10,063 nt of DNA from positions 1 through 10,063 of the forward strand of contig USQS01000028.1 of assembly GCA_900556865.1 (NCBI GenBank), written 5' to 3'. Position numbers and translations under genes: made by a program. This DNA comes from an uncultured Clostridium sp. Its GTDB lineage: Bacteria > Bacillota > Clostridia > TANB77 > CAG-508. Below, in pieces: positions 1 to 7,102 of this stretch; the stretch's first letter is position 1, and every line of letters starts with the position of its first letter. Below the pieces are notes generated by a model. The model saw nothing but the letters and a program-made list of their open reading frames with translations, ran no database searches and was not told the origin of the DNA.

Positions 1-22
1 AAACAATATAGTATCAAATTTT

Positions 23-1681
23 TTAAGTCAAATATTGATGTGCTGTGAATTGTAATTTTAATTTATATCTTAATTCTGTTGCATATTTTAGAGTTGCTTC
101 ATTTACTTCTCCAGATGAAATGCGTGCAATTTCTTTTAAAACTTCTTCTTCACTTAATTGTTTAACACTCGTTTGAGTTCTTTCATTTACTATTTTTTTG
201 CTTATAAAATAATTGTAATTTGCACTAGCTGCTATATTAGGTAAATGAGAAATACATATTACTTGATGTTTGCTTGCAATTTTGCCTAACTTTTCAGCAA
301 CAGAATTTGCTGCTTTTCCACTTATTCCAGTATCTATTTCATCAAAAATAAGTACTGGTGTTTTATCTGTATTTGCAAGAACAGTTTTTATTGCAAGCAT
401 TATCCTAGACATTTCTCCACCTGAAGCTATTTTATTAAGCTCTTTTTCTTCTTCTCCTACATTTGTAGAAATATAGAAAATAACTTTATCTTTACCTGTT
501 TGAAAATATTCTTGTTCTATATATTTAGTTAAAATATTTATTTTAGCATTTTTCATTTCTAATTCTTTTAAATTTATATTTATATTTTCTGAAAGCTCTA
601 TTGCTTTTTTATTCCTTATTTCATGCATTTGGCTCGCATATAAATTCAAATTATTTTCTACTTTCTTTAATTCTTGTTTTAACTTATTTGTATATTCTTC
701 TAAATTCTCTATTCTATATATTTCTTGTTCTAATTCCTGTTTATATTTTATAATTTCTTTTATTGAATTTCCATATTTTCTTTTTAAAGAAAATATTAAA
801 TCTAGTCTTTCCTGTAATTCATTTTGTTCTTCTTCATCAAAGTAAATATCGTCTTTATAGCTTGAAATATCTCTTGAAATTTCTTGCAATTCATAATAAG
901 CACTTTTTAAGCTATTTGTTGTTTGTTTATATTTATTATCTATATCTTCTATTTTTTCTAATGCTCTTATGCTATTGCTTAATAAATCAATTACATTTTC
1001 TCCTATTGATAAATCTGCTTCATTTAGTGTTTTTACTATTTTTTCAGAATTTGTTATAATTTTTTGTTTGTTTACTAATTCTTCTTCTTCACCATCTTTT
1101 AATTCTGCCTGCTCAATTTCATTTAATTGATATTTTAGTAAGTCTAAATTTCTTTGTCTTTCTTTTTCATCTCCAAAATTTTCTTTTAGTTCTTTTTTTA
1201 ATTCATTGTATCTTTCATATTCTTTTTTATATTTTTGTTTTAAAAAGCTTATTTCTTCCCCAATAAAATTATCTAGATATTTTATATGTTCTTTTATTTC
1301 TAATAATTCTTGGTTATCATTTTGCCCATGTATTTCTATTATTTTTTTCATAAATTCTTTAAGCTCGTTTACAGTAACCATTCTACCATTTATTTTGCAA
1401 ATATTTCTGCCATTTAAATTTATTTCTCTAGTTACAATTATATTTCCATCTATTGCAAATTCATTTTCCGGCTCATAAAAACAAATTTCAACAAAAGCAC
1501 TATTTGTACCTTTTCTTAACATTTCTTTTGAAAATCTACCACCTGAAATAATGGCCAAAGAACCTATTATTAAGCTTTTTCCCGCTCCTGTTTCTCCTGT
1601 TAAAACATTTAGACCTTTTTTAAAATTAATTTCTATTTCTTCTATTATACCTATGTTTTTTATATGTAAATTTGTAATCAT
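23..1681 (-). CDS. recN: DNA repair protein RecN (SMC-like ATPase)
   Basis: RecN is a cytoplasmic SMC-like ATPase that gathers DNA ends in recombinational repair of double-strand breaks. The 552-aa length is typical of the family. The N-terminal ATPase half carries Walker A GETGAGKS at residues 29-36. The middle, roughly 150-400, is rich in Glu, Lys and Leu and looks like the expected coiled coil. The C-terminal half has the ABC signature ASGGEMSR from residue 419, Walker B ending LIFDEIDTG with D447/E448, and an H-loop ISHLP. The conserved Arg of the signature is encoded by AGG. The ATG is preceded by AAGGAGGG about 5 bases upstream. The gene stands alone behind its own consensus promoter and a probable LexA box, and is separated from the upstream surface-protein gene by a terminator. 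Its own terminator would lie outside the window. Identification is secure. Confidence 0.97.
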   Translation of the reverse strand: MITNLHIKNIGIIEEIEINFKKGLNVLTGETGAGKSLIIGSLAIISGGRFSKEMLRKGTNSAFVEICFYEPENEFAIDGNIIVTREINLNGRNICKINGRMVTVNELKEFMKKIIEIHGQNDNQELLEIKEHIKYLDNFIGEEISFLKQKYKKEYERYNELKKELKENFGDEKERQRNLDLLKYQLNEIEQAELKDGEEEELVNKQKIITNSEKIVKTLNEADLSIGENVIDLLSNSIRALEKIEDIDNKYKQTTNSLKSAYYELQEISRDISSYKDDIYFDEEEQNELQERLDLIFSLKRKYGNSIKEIIKYKQELEQEIYRIENLEEYTNKLKQELKKVENNLNLYASQMHEIRNKKAIELSENININLKELEMKNAKINILTKYIEQEYFQTGKDKVIFYISTNVGEEEKELNKIASGGEMSRIMLAIKTVLANTDKTPVLIFDEIDTGISGKAANSVAEKLGKIASKHQVICISHLPNIAASANYNYFISKKIVNERTQTSVKQLSEEEVLKEIARISSGEVNEATLKYATELRYKLKLQFTAHQYLT

Positions 1682-1709
1682 AAAACCCTCCTTGCAAAAT
1701 AATGTTTTA

Positions 1710-1723
1710 CGAATTGTTGTTTG
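1710..1723. promoter_or_regulatory. Candidate LexA (SOS) box at recN
   Basis: The plus strand reads CGAAT-TGTT-GTTTG, compared with the Gram-positive SOS box CGAAC-N4-GTTCG (8 of 10 fixed positions match). Read on the minus strand it is CAAAC-N4-ATTCG, one mismatch from the degenerate form CRAAC-N4-GTTYG. It covers the predicted transcription start just downstream of the -10, where a bound repressor would block transcription. recN is a known SOS gene in many bacteria. Two mismatches to the strict consensus keep this a candidate. Confidence 0.55.
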
Positions 1724-1724
1724 T

Positions 1725-1753
1725 ATTATATATGTTTTTTTTCACTTTGTCAA
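1725..1753 (-). promoter_or_regulatory. recN sigma-A promoter
   Basis: On the minus strand, a perfect -35 TTGACA (1748-1753) and perfect -10 TATAAT (1725-1730) are separated by exactly 17 bases. The predicted start of transcription is near 1718, leaving a leader of about 37 bases before the recN ATG. The match is seen directly; activity is inferred. Confidence 0.85.
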
Positions 1754-1808
1754 GAAAATATTTCATTTTAATTTTAATTATTTTTTCACATCAAAAATTA
1801 CACACTTT

Positions 1809-1839
1809 AAAAGTCCACTCCTTTAAGAAGTGGACTTTT
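1809..1839 (-). terminator. Rho-independent terminator after the surface-protein gene
   Basis: A perfect 11-bp inverted repeat (AAAAGTCCACT at 1809-1819 and its complement at 1829-1839) encloses a 9-base loop. It starts about 10 bases beyond the TAA of the surface-protein gene. On the minus strand the helix ends in TTTT, making a compact intrinsic terminator. It isolates recN from the upstream transcript. Confidence 0.85.
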
Positions 1840-1848
1840 ATAACACTA

Positions 1849-4641
1849 TTAATATTTCCAGTATCCATTCGTCTTTCTTGTATATGTATGGCTTGATGTA
1901 TTCCCTAATGCATCTGTTACTATGACTTTATATTTTGTATAATTTGGTAATTTTGCATAATTAACAGTCCATACTGTTAAATTATTAACTTTTTTATCAT
2001 AATATGTATAATTTCCAGCTTTAATTTTAACCCTAGTTATTTTATTTTTATCTTCAATATATAAAATTTTTTCTTTTCTTAAAATAAGGCTTGTTGCATA
2101 ATTATTACTTACTTTTACTGTTACATATTTTGTATATTCCCATTTCTTTGTTTTCTTATCTTGAACGTTAGCTCTTAAAGTTGAATTTATAGCTTTGTTC
2201 TCTTTTGGTTTATAATACCATGTTGTATTTTCTTTTTTGTATCTGTATAACCCACTTGTAGATATTTTTACATCTCTTATACCATCGTCATCATGTACCT
2301 TCAATATTTTTCCATTCCAACTTATTGTTGGCTTACTATTACTTGATTTTGTGCTACTTGTTGTTTTAGTACTGCTACTGCTACTTGATTTTGTGCCACT
2401 TGTTGTTTTAGTACTGCTACTGCTACTTGATTTTGTGCCACTTGTTGTTTTAGTACTGCTACTGCTACTTGTTGTTTTAGTACTACTACTTGATTTTTTA
2501 GCTATTGTCTTCTTTATTGTTTCAACTCTTTTATATTTATCTTCAATCTTTACTTTTACTGTAACAGTTTTTCCGCTCAAACTCTTATTACTCTTTAGTT
2601 TATATGTTATTTTCTTTTCATCTTTACTTTTTTCTCCTTTTTCAAAATAACTTGACCAAGCAGTTATTTTAGCAGATTTAATACCATCTTTATCTGTTAC
2701 TGTAAGCTCTTTAGTCTTTTTATTAAATTTAATGGTTGGCTTTTGGTCTTCCATTTTTACTGTTACTTTATTTGATTTTTCAGTTTTACCATTTTCATAT
2801 GTTACCTTGACTGTATAATTTTTCTTGTCTTTTGCTAATTCAGTTGTATTATAAACCCATTTGTAATCATTAGATGATTTTTTAACTTTTGTGAAATATT
2901 TTTTCAAGTTTCCTAAATCAACTTTCTTTATTTTAGCTGATTTTTCTTTTATTTCTACTGTAAGTTGTTTTTTATCATCATTCCATGTTAATTTTGGTTT
3001 TTCCATTTCTTCTGTTTTTGTTTCATTTTTGTTTGTACTATTTACTGTGTTTTGGTCTACTGTATTTTCGGTAGCTGCTCCATTTGTATTTGAATTATTT
3101 ACTGCATTTGGGTCTACCGTATTATCAGGAACCGTTTCATTTGTGTTCGCATTATTTACTGTATTTTGGTCTACTGTATTTTCGGTAGCTGTTCCATTTG
3201 TGTTTGTATTTGTTGTATTTTGGTCTTTATCTTCTTTTCCATCAGCCTTTAATGTTTTTGCTTTTCCTTTTTTTACAAAGAATAATTTATTTCTTATCAA
3301 TTCTGGGTCATTTCCACCTTTATCTGTTACCTGTATTAAGTAACGATGGTTTGCAGACACTCTTCTTAAAGCTATATATATTTTTTTAGTATCTTTATAA
3401 TTTGATTTTGCTTCATCAATATAATTTGGTGTTGTTAATGTAACTTTACCATTTTCGTATATATATATTGGTTCTTTCAAATTATATTTTCCATTTTTCT
3501 TTATAAATATTTTTATAGTTTTTATTGCTCCATCTGATATTTTTACATTTTGAATATCATCTTTTTTACTAGACCTTGTTACTCTTGGAGATTCGTTTAT
3601 TCTCCATTCATCTGAATTATTTTTTCTGCTAATTATGAAGTCAGTACTACTTGCTACTTTTTCTCCAGCTTTATTTAAAAGTACTAATCTAAACATACCC
3701 TCTTTTGCAAAAGTAAAACCTGTTACATACCCACTACTTTTCTTAATATTATCTAGTGTAATCGCACTTTTACTTATTTTTCCATTTATAATTGGGTACA
3801 TCTTTGCACTAGTTACTTTATCTGATTTGTCTATTGAAAATGTGATTTTATCCGGATTAGTTTTATCTGCCTTTATACTTGGTGCAAAACCATTTTCATT
3901 TTTAGCTTTAGTTTCTGGTGAACTCATTTTTCCACTTATTTTAACTTCTCTTTTATGAATTAAGCCACTCATACTTGTTACTTTTATTTCATAATAGCCA
4001 TATTCATCTAATTTTTTGATATTTATTATTGCTTTTTTTCCTAAATCTGTTAATTTAGTGTCTGTATAATTAGAATTTGCTTTTTCATTACTCTCTGCAT
4101 TTCTAAAAATTATATTTTCTTCTTTGTAATCATAGCTACCTTTTGCATTTCTTTTACATATAACAATTTCTTTTATTCCATTTTCATCTCTAATTTTAAA
4201 TGCTCTATCTTTTTCTGTTTCTGAACTATATGTAATTTGTGGGTCAAGAACTGCTGAATATATTCCATCTTTCTCCTTTTTAATTTCCATTTGTCTAATT
4301 ACAAATGGTTCTTTAGCTTTTTCTTTATAAAATTCTAATGTTACTTTTCCTGCTTCTCCCGTATACATTATAAAGAGTTTTTTCGCTTTTTGGTCTTTAA
4401 TTAGTGCTTGTTCTTTTCCTGCTATTTTTACTTTGTCAATTACCGTATTCTCATAATTTGGCATTATAATTCTAAGTTCTTTTCCTGGTTCTGTTTTAAC
4501 ATCCACATCTGTATAATTTAGTAATGTTTTTCCTGGTTCTAAAGCGTCTGTTGCTTTTGATCTAGGTACCATAATACCTGTAATTATTATAGTCATTATA
4601 ATTATAATACTTAAATTCTTTTTAATAAATTTAATATCCAT
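1849..4641 (-). CDS. Secreted cell-surface protein with Ig-like domains and two repeat linkers
   Basis: This is a 930-aa exported protein of unknown function. Residues 1-30 form a signal peptide: Lys-rich start, hydrophobic core about 10-25, and probable cleavage after SKA (30) or TDA (33). Residues 31-470 look beta-rich and Lys-rich. Residues 480-536 are three 19-aa Asn/Thr repeats (NTNGTATENTVDQNTVNNA type). Two similar Ig-like modules begin at 548 (KPKLTWN) and 634 (KPTIKFN). A Ser/Thr linker of 14-aa repeats covers about 718-768. A third module starts at 770 (KPTISWN) and a fourth, weaker one at about 851. The start KPxIxW/F and a DxxGI turn recur, which suggests module duplication. There is no LPxTG, SLH or choline-binding repeat, so how it is held at the surface is unclear. 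The ATG follows AAAGGAGGT with about 8 bases spacing. An adhesin or wall-structure role is only a guess from architecture. Confidence 0.8.
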   Translation of the reverse strand: MDIKFIKKNLSIIIIMTIIITGIMVPRSKATDALEPGKTLLNYTDVDVKTEPGKELRIIMPNYENTVIDKVKIAGKEQALIKDQKAKKLFIMYTGEAGKVTLEFYKEKAKEPFVIRQMEIKKEKDGIYSAVLDPQITYSSETEKDRAFKIRDENGIKEIVICKRNAKGSYDYKEENIIFRNAESNEKANSNYTDTKLTDLGKKAIINIKKLDEYGYYEIKVTSMSGLIHKREVKISGKMSSPETKAKNENGFAPSIKADKTNPDKITFSIDKSDKVTSAKMYPIINGKISKSAITLDNIKKSSGYVTGFTFAKEGMFRLVLLNKAGEKVASSTDFIISRKNNSDEWRINESPRVTRSSKKDDIQNVKISDGAIKTIKIFIKKNGKYNLKEPIYIYENGKVTLTTPNYIDEAKSNYKDTKKIYIALRRVSANHRYLIQVTDKGGNDPELIRNKLFFVKKGKAKTLKADGKEDKDQNTTNTNTNGTATENTVDQNTVNNANTNETVPDNTVDPNAVNNSNTNGAATENTVDQNTVNSTNKNETKTEEMEKPKLTWNDDKKQLTVEIKEKSAKIKKVDLGNLKKYFTKVKKSSNDYKWVYNTTELAKDKKNYTVKVTYENGKTEKSNKVTVKMEDQKPTIKFNKKTKELTVTDKDGIKSAKITAWSSYFEKGEKSKDEKKITYKLKSNKSLSGKTVTVKVKIEDKYKRVETIKKTIAKKSSSSTKTTSSSSSTKTTSGTKSSSSSSTKTTSGTKSSSSSSTKTTSSTKSSNSKPTISWNGKILKVHDDDGIRDVKISTSGLYRYKKENTTWYYKPKENKAINSTLRANVQDKKTKKWEYTKYVTVKVSNNYATSLILRKEKILYIEDKNKITRVKIKAGNYTYYDKKVNNLTVWTVNYAKLPNYTKYKVIVTDALGNTSSHTYTRKTNGYWKY
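2344..2469 (-). repeat. Three 42-bp tandem repeats (Ser/Thr linker)
   Basis: Three consecutive 42-bp units start at 2344, 2386 and 2428. They are nearly identical (one copy has gtgcta where the others have gtgcca), and a shortened fourth unit follows. Each encodes a 14-aa unit of the SSSSSTKTTSGTKS type in the surface protein. Near-identity at DNA level points to recent expansion or ongoing homogenisation. The unit length is a multiple of three, so copy-number change would keep the frame. Confidence 0.9.
3034..3204 (-). repeat. Three 57-bp tandem repeats (Asn/Thr linker)
   Basis: Three 57-bp units (3148-3204, 3091-3147, 3034-3090) encode 19-aa Asn/Thr/Val-rich repeats at residues 480-536 of the surface protein. 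Units 1 and 3 are the most alike (both with ATENTVDQNTVN). Unit 2 differs (ETVPDNTVDPNAVN), so this array is more diverged than the Ser/Thr one. It lies between the N-terminal part and the first Ig-like module. Confidence 0.85.
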
Positions 4642-4658
4642 AATAAACTACCTCCTTT

Positions 4659-4678
4659 TGTGGGCATAACTCCCCACA
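4659..4678 (-). promoter_or_regulatory. Hairpin at the 5' end of the surface-protein mRNA
   Basis: On the minus strand TGTGGG (4673-4678) and CCCACA (4659-4664) form a 6-bp stem with an 8-base loop. The predicted transcription start is about 4677, so the transcript would begin with this helix. The AAAGGAGGT ribosome binding site follows directly. There is no U-tract, so it is not a terminator. A 5'-terminal stem that protects mRNA is the likeliest role (inference). Confidence 0.5.
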
Positions 4679-4683
4679 TTCTC

Positions 4684-4712
4684 ATTATAACGCAAATGTC
4701 TAAAAATGTCAA
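4684..4712 (-). promoter_or_regulatory. Surface-protein gene promoter overlapping the feoB stop
   Basis: A perfect -35 TTGACA (4707-4712) and perfect -10 TATAAT (4684-4689) are spaced by exactly 17 bases. The TGA inside the -35 hexamer is the stop codon of feoB. The surface-protein gene therefore has its own strong vegetative promoter, although no terminator separates it from feoAB. Confidence 0.85.
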
Positions 4713-6673
4713 GTTTTTTGGATATTTTTGTAACAATTTCCACATCTACACTCTGTTTTTCCAAATATAGACCTATTCATTAAAATAATAATAACAATAA
4801 TAATAAAAATAAATACACCATCTGTAATATTAAATAATCCGTTTTCAATTCTGCTTCCAATTTGATAAATACAGGTTGCTAAAACCCATGCAATTACAGT
4901 TTGAAAAGTAACAGCCTTTAATAAACTTTTTAAACTTCCAAGCTCCTTTCTCATAGCTCCTATTGCTCCAAAGCATGGTGCAGAAAATAAATTAAATACC
5001 ATGAATGCATATGCAGATGATACAGTAAAAAAGCTAAATGCTCCCGAACTCGAAAAAATTTTACCCCCTTCTTTAATTTCGGTCGATAAACCACTTATTA
5101 CGGCCATAGATGAAACCACTTGTTCTTTTGCTACTAACCCTTGAATTGCAGATACCGTAGCTTCCCAACTATTTACACCAAGCATTGGAGCAAATATCCA
5201 TGATATTTTTTTCCCTATTGAAGCTAATATACTTTCTTCTATACTTACTCCATATTTCATATTAAAAGAAAACGAAAGTAAAAACCATATTACAATCGAA
5301 CAAAAAAGAATAATACTTCCTGCTCTTTTTATAAATGATAGTACTTTTTCAAAAACTTCTTTTACTACATATTTTAGACTTGGTATTTTATATTCTGGAA
5401 GTTCTGAAATATATGTACTAGCTGTATTTTTAAACACTAATTTTTTCATAATTATTGAACTTAAAACTATTACTACAATTGCAAAAAAATATAATGATGT
5501 AGAAGCAAGTCCAGGATATTTCGGAAAAAAATATCCTGTAAATAAGGCTATTATTGGTAATTTTGCACTACATGGAATAAATGGAGTTAATATGGCGGTC
5601 ATTTTCCTTTCATCTTCATTTTCTATAATCCTTACTCCCATTATTCCTGGCACAGAACATCCCGAACCTATTATAAAAGGTATTAAACTTTTCCCATTAA
5701 GACCAATTTTTCTAAATATTTTGTCTAATAATAAAGCTATTCTAGACATATATCCTGTTGTCTCTAATAATGATATACACAAAAATAATATTGTAAGTTG
5801 TGGTATAAAACTTATAACGGCTCCCACCCCTGAAATTACGCCATCTACAATTAAACTTTCAAGCCATTTAGGGTATTTTGCATTTAACATAGTTTTGGTT
5901 ATGTCTCTACTAAAAATATTAATGGTATTTTCTATCCAATCTGTAGTTAATTTTCCTACCACTCCAACAGATAAATAATAAATAAAAAACATAATTAAAA
6001 TAAAAATTGGGAAAGCTAACCATTTGTTTAAAAAAATTTTATCTAATTTGTCTGAATAATTCTCTTTGCCTTCTTTTTTTTCTAAACATTCTTCTGCCAC
6101 TTGCTCAATAAATTCGTATTTTTTATTTGCTATTTTTTCATATTCATTTATATTAAAACTACTTTTTAAATATGTTGGTTCTTTTTTCTTTTTATTAGAA
6201 TGCACCTTATCTAATTCTTGAATCACTTCCTTTATTCCTGTCTGCTTTATGGCAGAAACCTTAAAAACTTTTGTACCTAAACACTTCTCTAATTTTTTTT
6301 CATCAATTTTTGTTCCACTTTCTTCTAGTTTGTCCATCATATTTAATATAATAATAACATTACAATTTGATTCTAGTAATTGTGTAGTTAAATACAAACT
6401 TCTTTCTAAACATGTTGCATCTAAAATATTAATTATAATATCTGGATTTTCTTCAAATATAAACTTTTTTGCCACTTCCTCTTCCATACTATATGGACTT
6501 AAAGAATAGATTCCTGGTAAGTCTACTATTTCATGTTTAGTTCCTTTTATTATTCCTTCTTTTTTTTCAATTGTTACACCTGGCCAATTGCCAATTTTAG
6601 CATTCATACCTGTCAAGCAGTTGAAAATTGTTGTTTTTCCGCTATTTTGATTTCCAACTAATGCTATTTTCAT
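4709..6673 (-). CDS. feoB: Ferrous iron transporter FeoB
   Basis: FeoB is the inner-membrane Fe(II) permease with a cytoplasmic G domain. The chosen start (MKIALVGN, 654 aa) follows GAAAGGAAA about 8-9 bases upstream. The in-frame ATG nine codons earlier (6700) has no ribosome binding site. G motifs: G1 GNQNSGKTT (7-15), G2 region GNWPGVT (28-34), G3 DLPG (51-54), G4 NMMD (111-114), G5 VSA (139-141). A short linker leads to the membrane region from about 217. The two gate motifs are GSGCSVPGIMG (336-346) and PFIPCSAKLP (364-373), which keep the Cys but differ from the common GCNVPA and SCGARLP forms. The tail ends in a small Cys cluster CRCGNC. It lies 42 bases after feoA, so the pair is one operon. 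The length is normal for clostridial FeoB. Confidence 0.96.
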   Translation of the reverse strand: MKIALVGNQNSGKTTIFNCLTGMNAKIGNWPGVTIEKKEGIIKGTKHEIVDLPGIYSLSPYSMEEEVAKKFIFEENPDIIINILDATCLERSLYLTTQLLESNCNVIIILNMMDKLEESGTKIDEKKLEKCLGTKVFKVSAIKQTGIKEVIQELDKVHSNKKKKEPTYLKSSFNINEYEKIANKKYEFIEQVAEECLEKKEGKENYSDKLDKIFLNKWLAFPIFILIMFFIYYLSVGVVGKLTTDWIENTINIFSRDITKTMLNAKYPKWLESLIVDGVISGVGAVISFIPQLTILFLCISLLETTGYMSRIALLLDKIFRKIGLNGKSLIPFIIGSGCSVPGIMGVRIIENEDERKMTAILTPFIPCSAKLPIIALFTGYFFPKYPGLASTSLYFFAIVVIVLSSIIMKKLVFKNTASTYISELPEYKIPSLKYVVKEVFEKVLSFIKRAGSIILFCSIVIWFLLSFSFNMKYGVSIEESILASIGKKISWIFAPMLGVNSWEATVSAIQGLVAKEQVVSSMAVISGLSTEIKEGGKIFSSSGAFSFFTVSSAYAFMVFNLFSAPCFGAIGAMRKELGSLKSLLKAVTFQTVIAWVLATCIYQIGSRIENGLFNITDGVFIFIIIVIIILMNRSIFGKTECRCGNCYKNIQKT

Positions 6674-6715
6674 TTCTATCACTTTCCTTTCTGAAGGCAT
6701 AAACCAGATTGAAAA

Positions 6716-6964
6716 TTAAAGCACTATACCTTCTATATCTTTTAAATCTTTTTTTCTGATTGCCAATTCATAACCTCTTAATTCAATATCAATTGGATCT
6801 CCCATGGGAGCAATTTTTTTTATTTTAATTTTCACACCTTTGGTTATACCCATATCTAAAAGATGTCTTTTAATATTTTTATTTTTTATATTTATATTTG
6901 TTACGATTGCTTGTTGCATAATTTTCAATTCAGATAAATTACAAATTTGACCTTTATTTTTCAC
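6716..6964 (-). CDS. feoA: Ferrous iron transport protein FeoA
   Basis: FeoA is a small cytoplasmic SH3-like protein that partners FeoB in Fe(II) uptake. The 82-aa product has the family pattern: NLSELK near the N-terminus, a central HLLDMGITKG, then IAPMGDPIDIELRGYELAIRK split over the last strands, with the typical PxGDPxxxxxxGxxxxxR layout. The start is GTG, 11-12 bases after AAGGAGGG. The internal ATG at codon 16 has no ribosome binding site and would cut the first strand. It is followed by feoB on the same strand. Confidence 0.92.
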   Translation of the reverse strand: MKNKGQICNLSELKIMQQAIVTNINIKNKNIKRHLLDMGITKGVKIKIKKIAPMGDPIDIELRGYELAIRKKDLKDIEGIVL

Positions 6965-6990
6965 TTTTATTTTATCCCTCCTTGAGGTTC

Positions 6991-7036
6991 AAATTAGTTA
7001 TAAATAAAAATGTCTTCTTCATTCTAATTTATTATA
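6991..7036 (-). promoter_or_regulatory. feoAB upstream region: -10 candidate and inverted repeat
   Basis: On the minus strand a perfect TATAAT (7031-7036) is followed at once by a 7-bp inverted repeat, AAATTAG (7024-7030) and CTAATTT (6991-6997), with 26 bases between. No good -35 sits 17 bases upstream. TTGTTC at 7051-7056 is only 14 bases away, so the promoter may be weak or activator-dependent. I could not recognise a Fur 7-1-7 or a DtxR-type box. The inverted repeat may be chance in DNA this AT-rich. Confidence 0.35.
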
Positions 7037-7060
7037 AAATAAAAAAAATAGAACAATAGG

Positions 7061-7102
7061 CAAAATAAAAATCGGAAAGCCTTTTTAGACTTCCCGATTT
7101 TT
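7061..7102 (-). terminator. Rho-independent terminator after the 597-aa protein gene
   Basis: On the minus strand AATCGGGAAG and CTTTCCGATT form a 10-bp stem, paired throughout in RNA with one G-U, around a 10-base loop, and run into TTTTATTTT. On the plus strand the same G-U becomes an A-C mismatch, so the structure favours termination of the minus-strand transcript. It begins directly at the TAA of the gene and separates it from feoAB. Confidence 0.85.

Noticed and set aside
2344..2469. Regular repeats that might suggest a CRISPR array
   Set aside because: The units are contiguous without spacers, lie in frame in a coding region, and encode a Ser/Thr linker.
2237..2650. A 137-codon plus-strand open frame opposite the Ser/Thr repeats
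   Set aside because: The Leu/Val repeats are just the complement of Ser/Thr/Lys codons in the surface-protein gene.
4659..4678. A terminator between feoB and the surface-protein gene
   Set aside because: The stem has no U-tract on either strand and lies downstream of the new promoter, at the start of the next transcript.
6674..6700. The upstream ATG for feoB adding MPSERKVIE
   Set aside because: There is no ribosome binding site before it, whereas MKIALVGN has one and matches the usual FeoB N-terminus just before the G1 motif.
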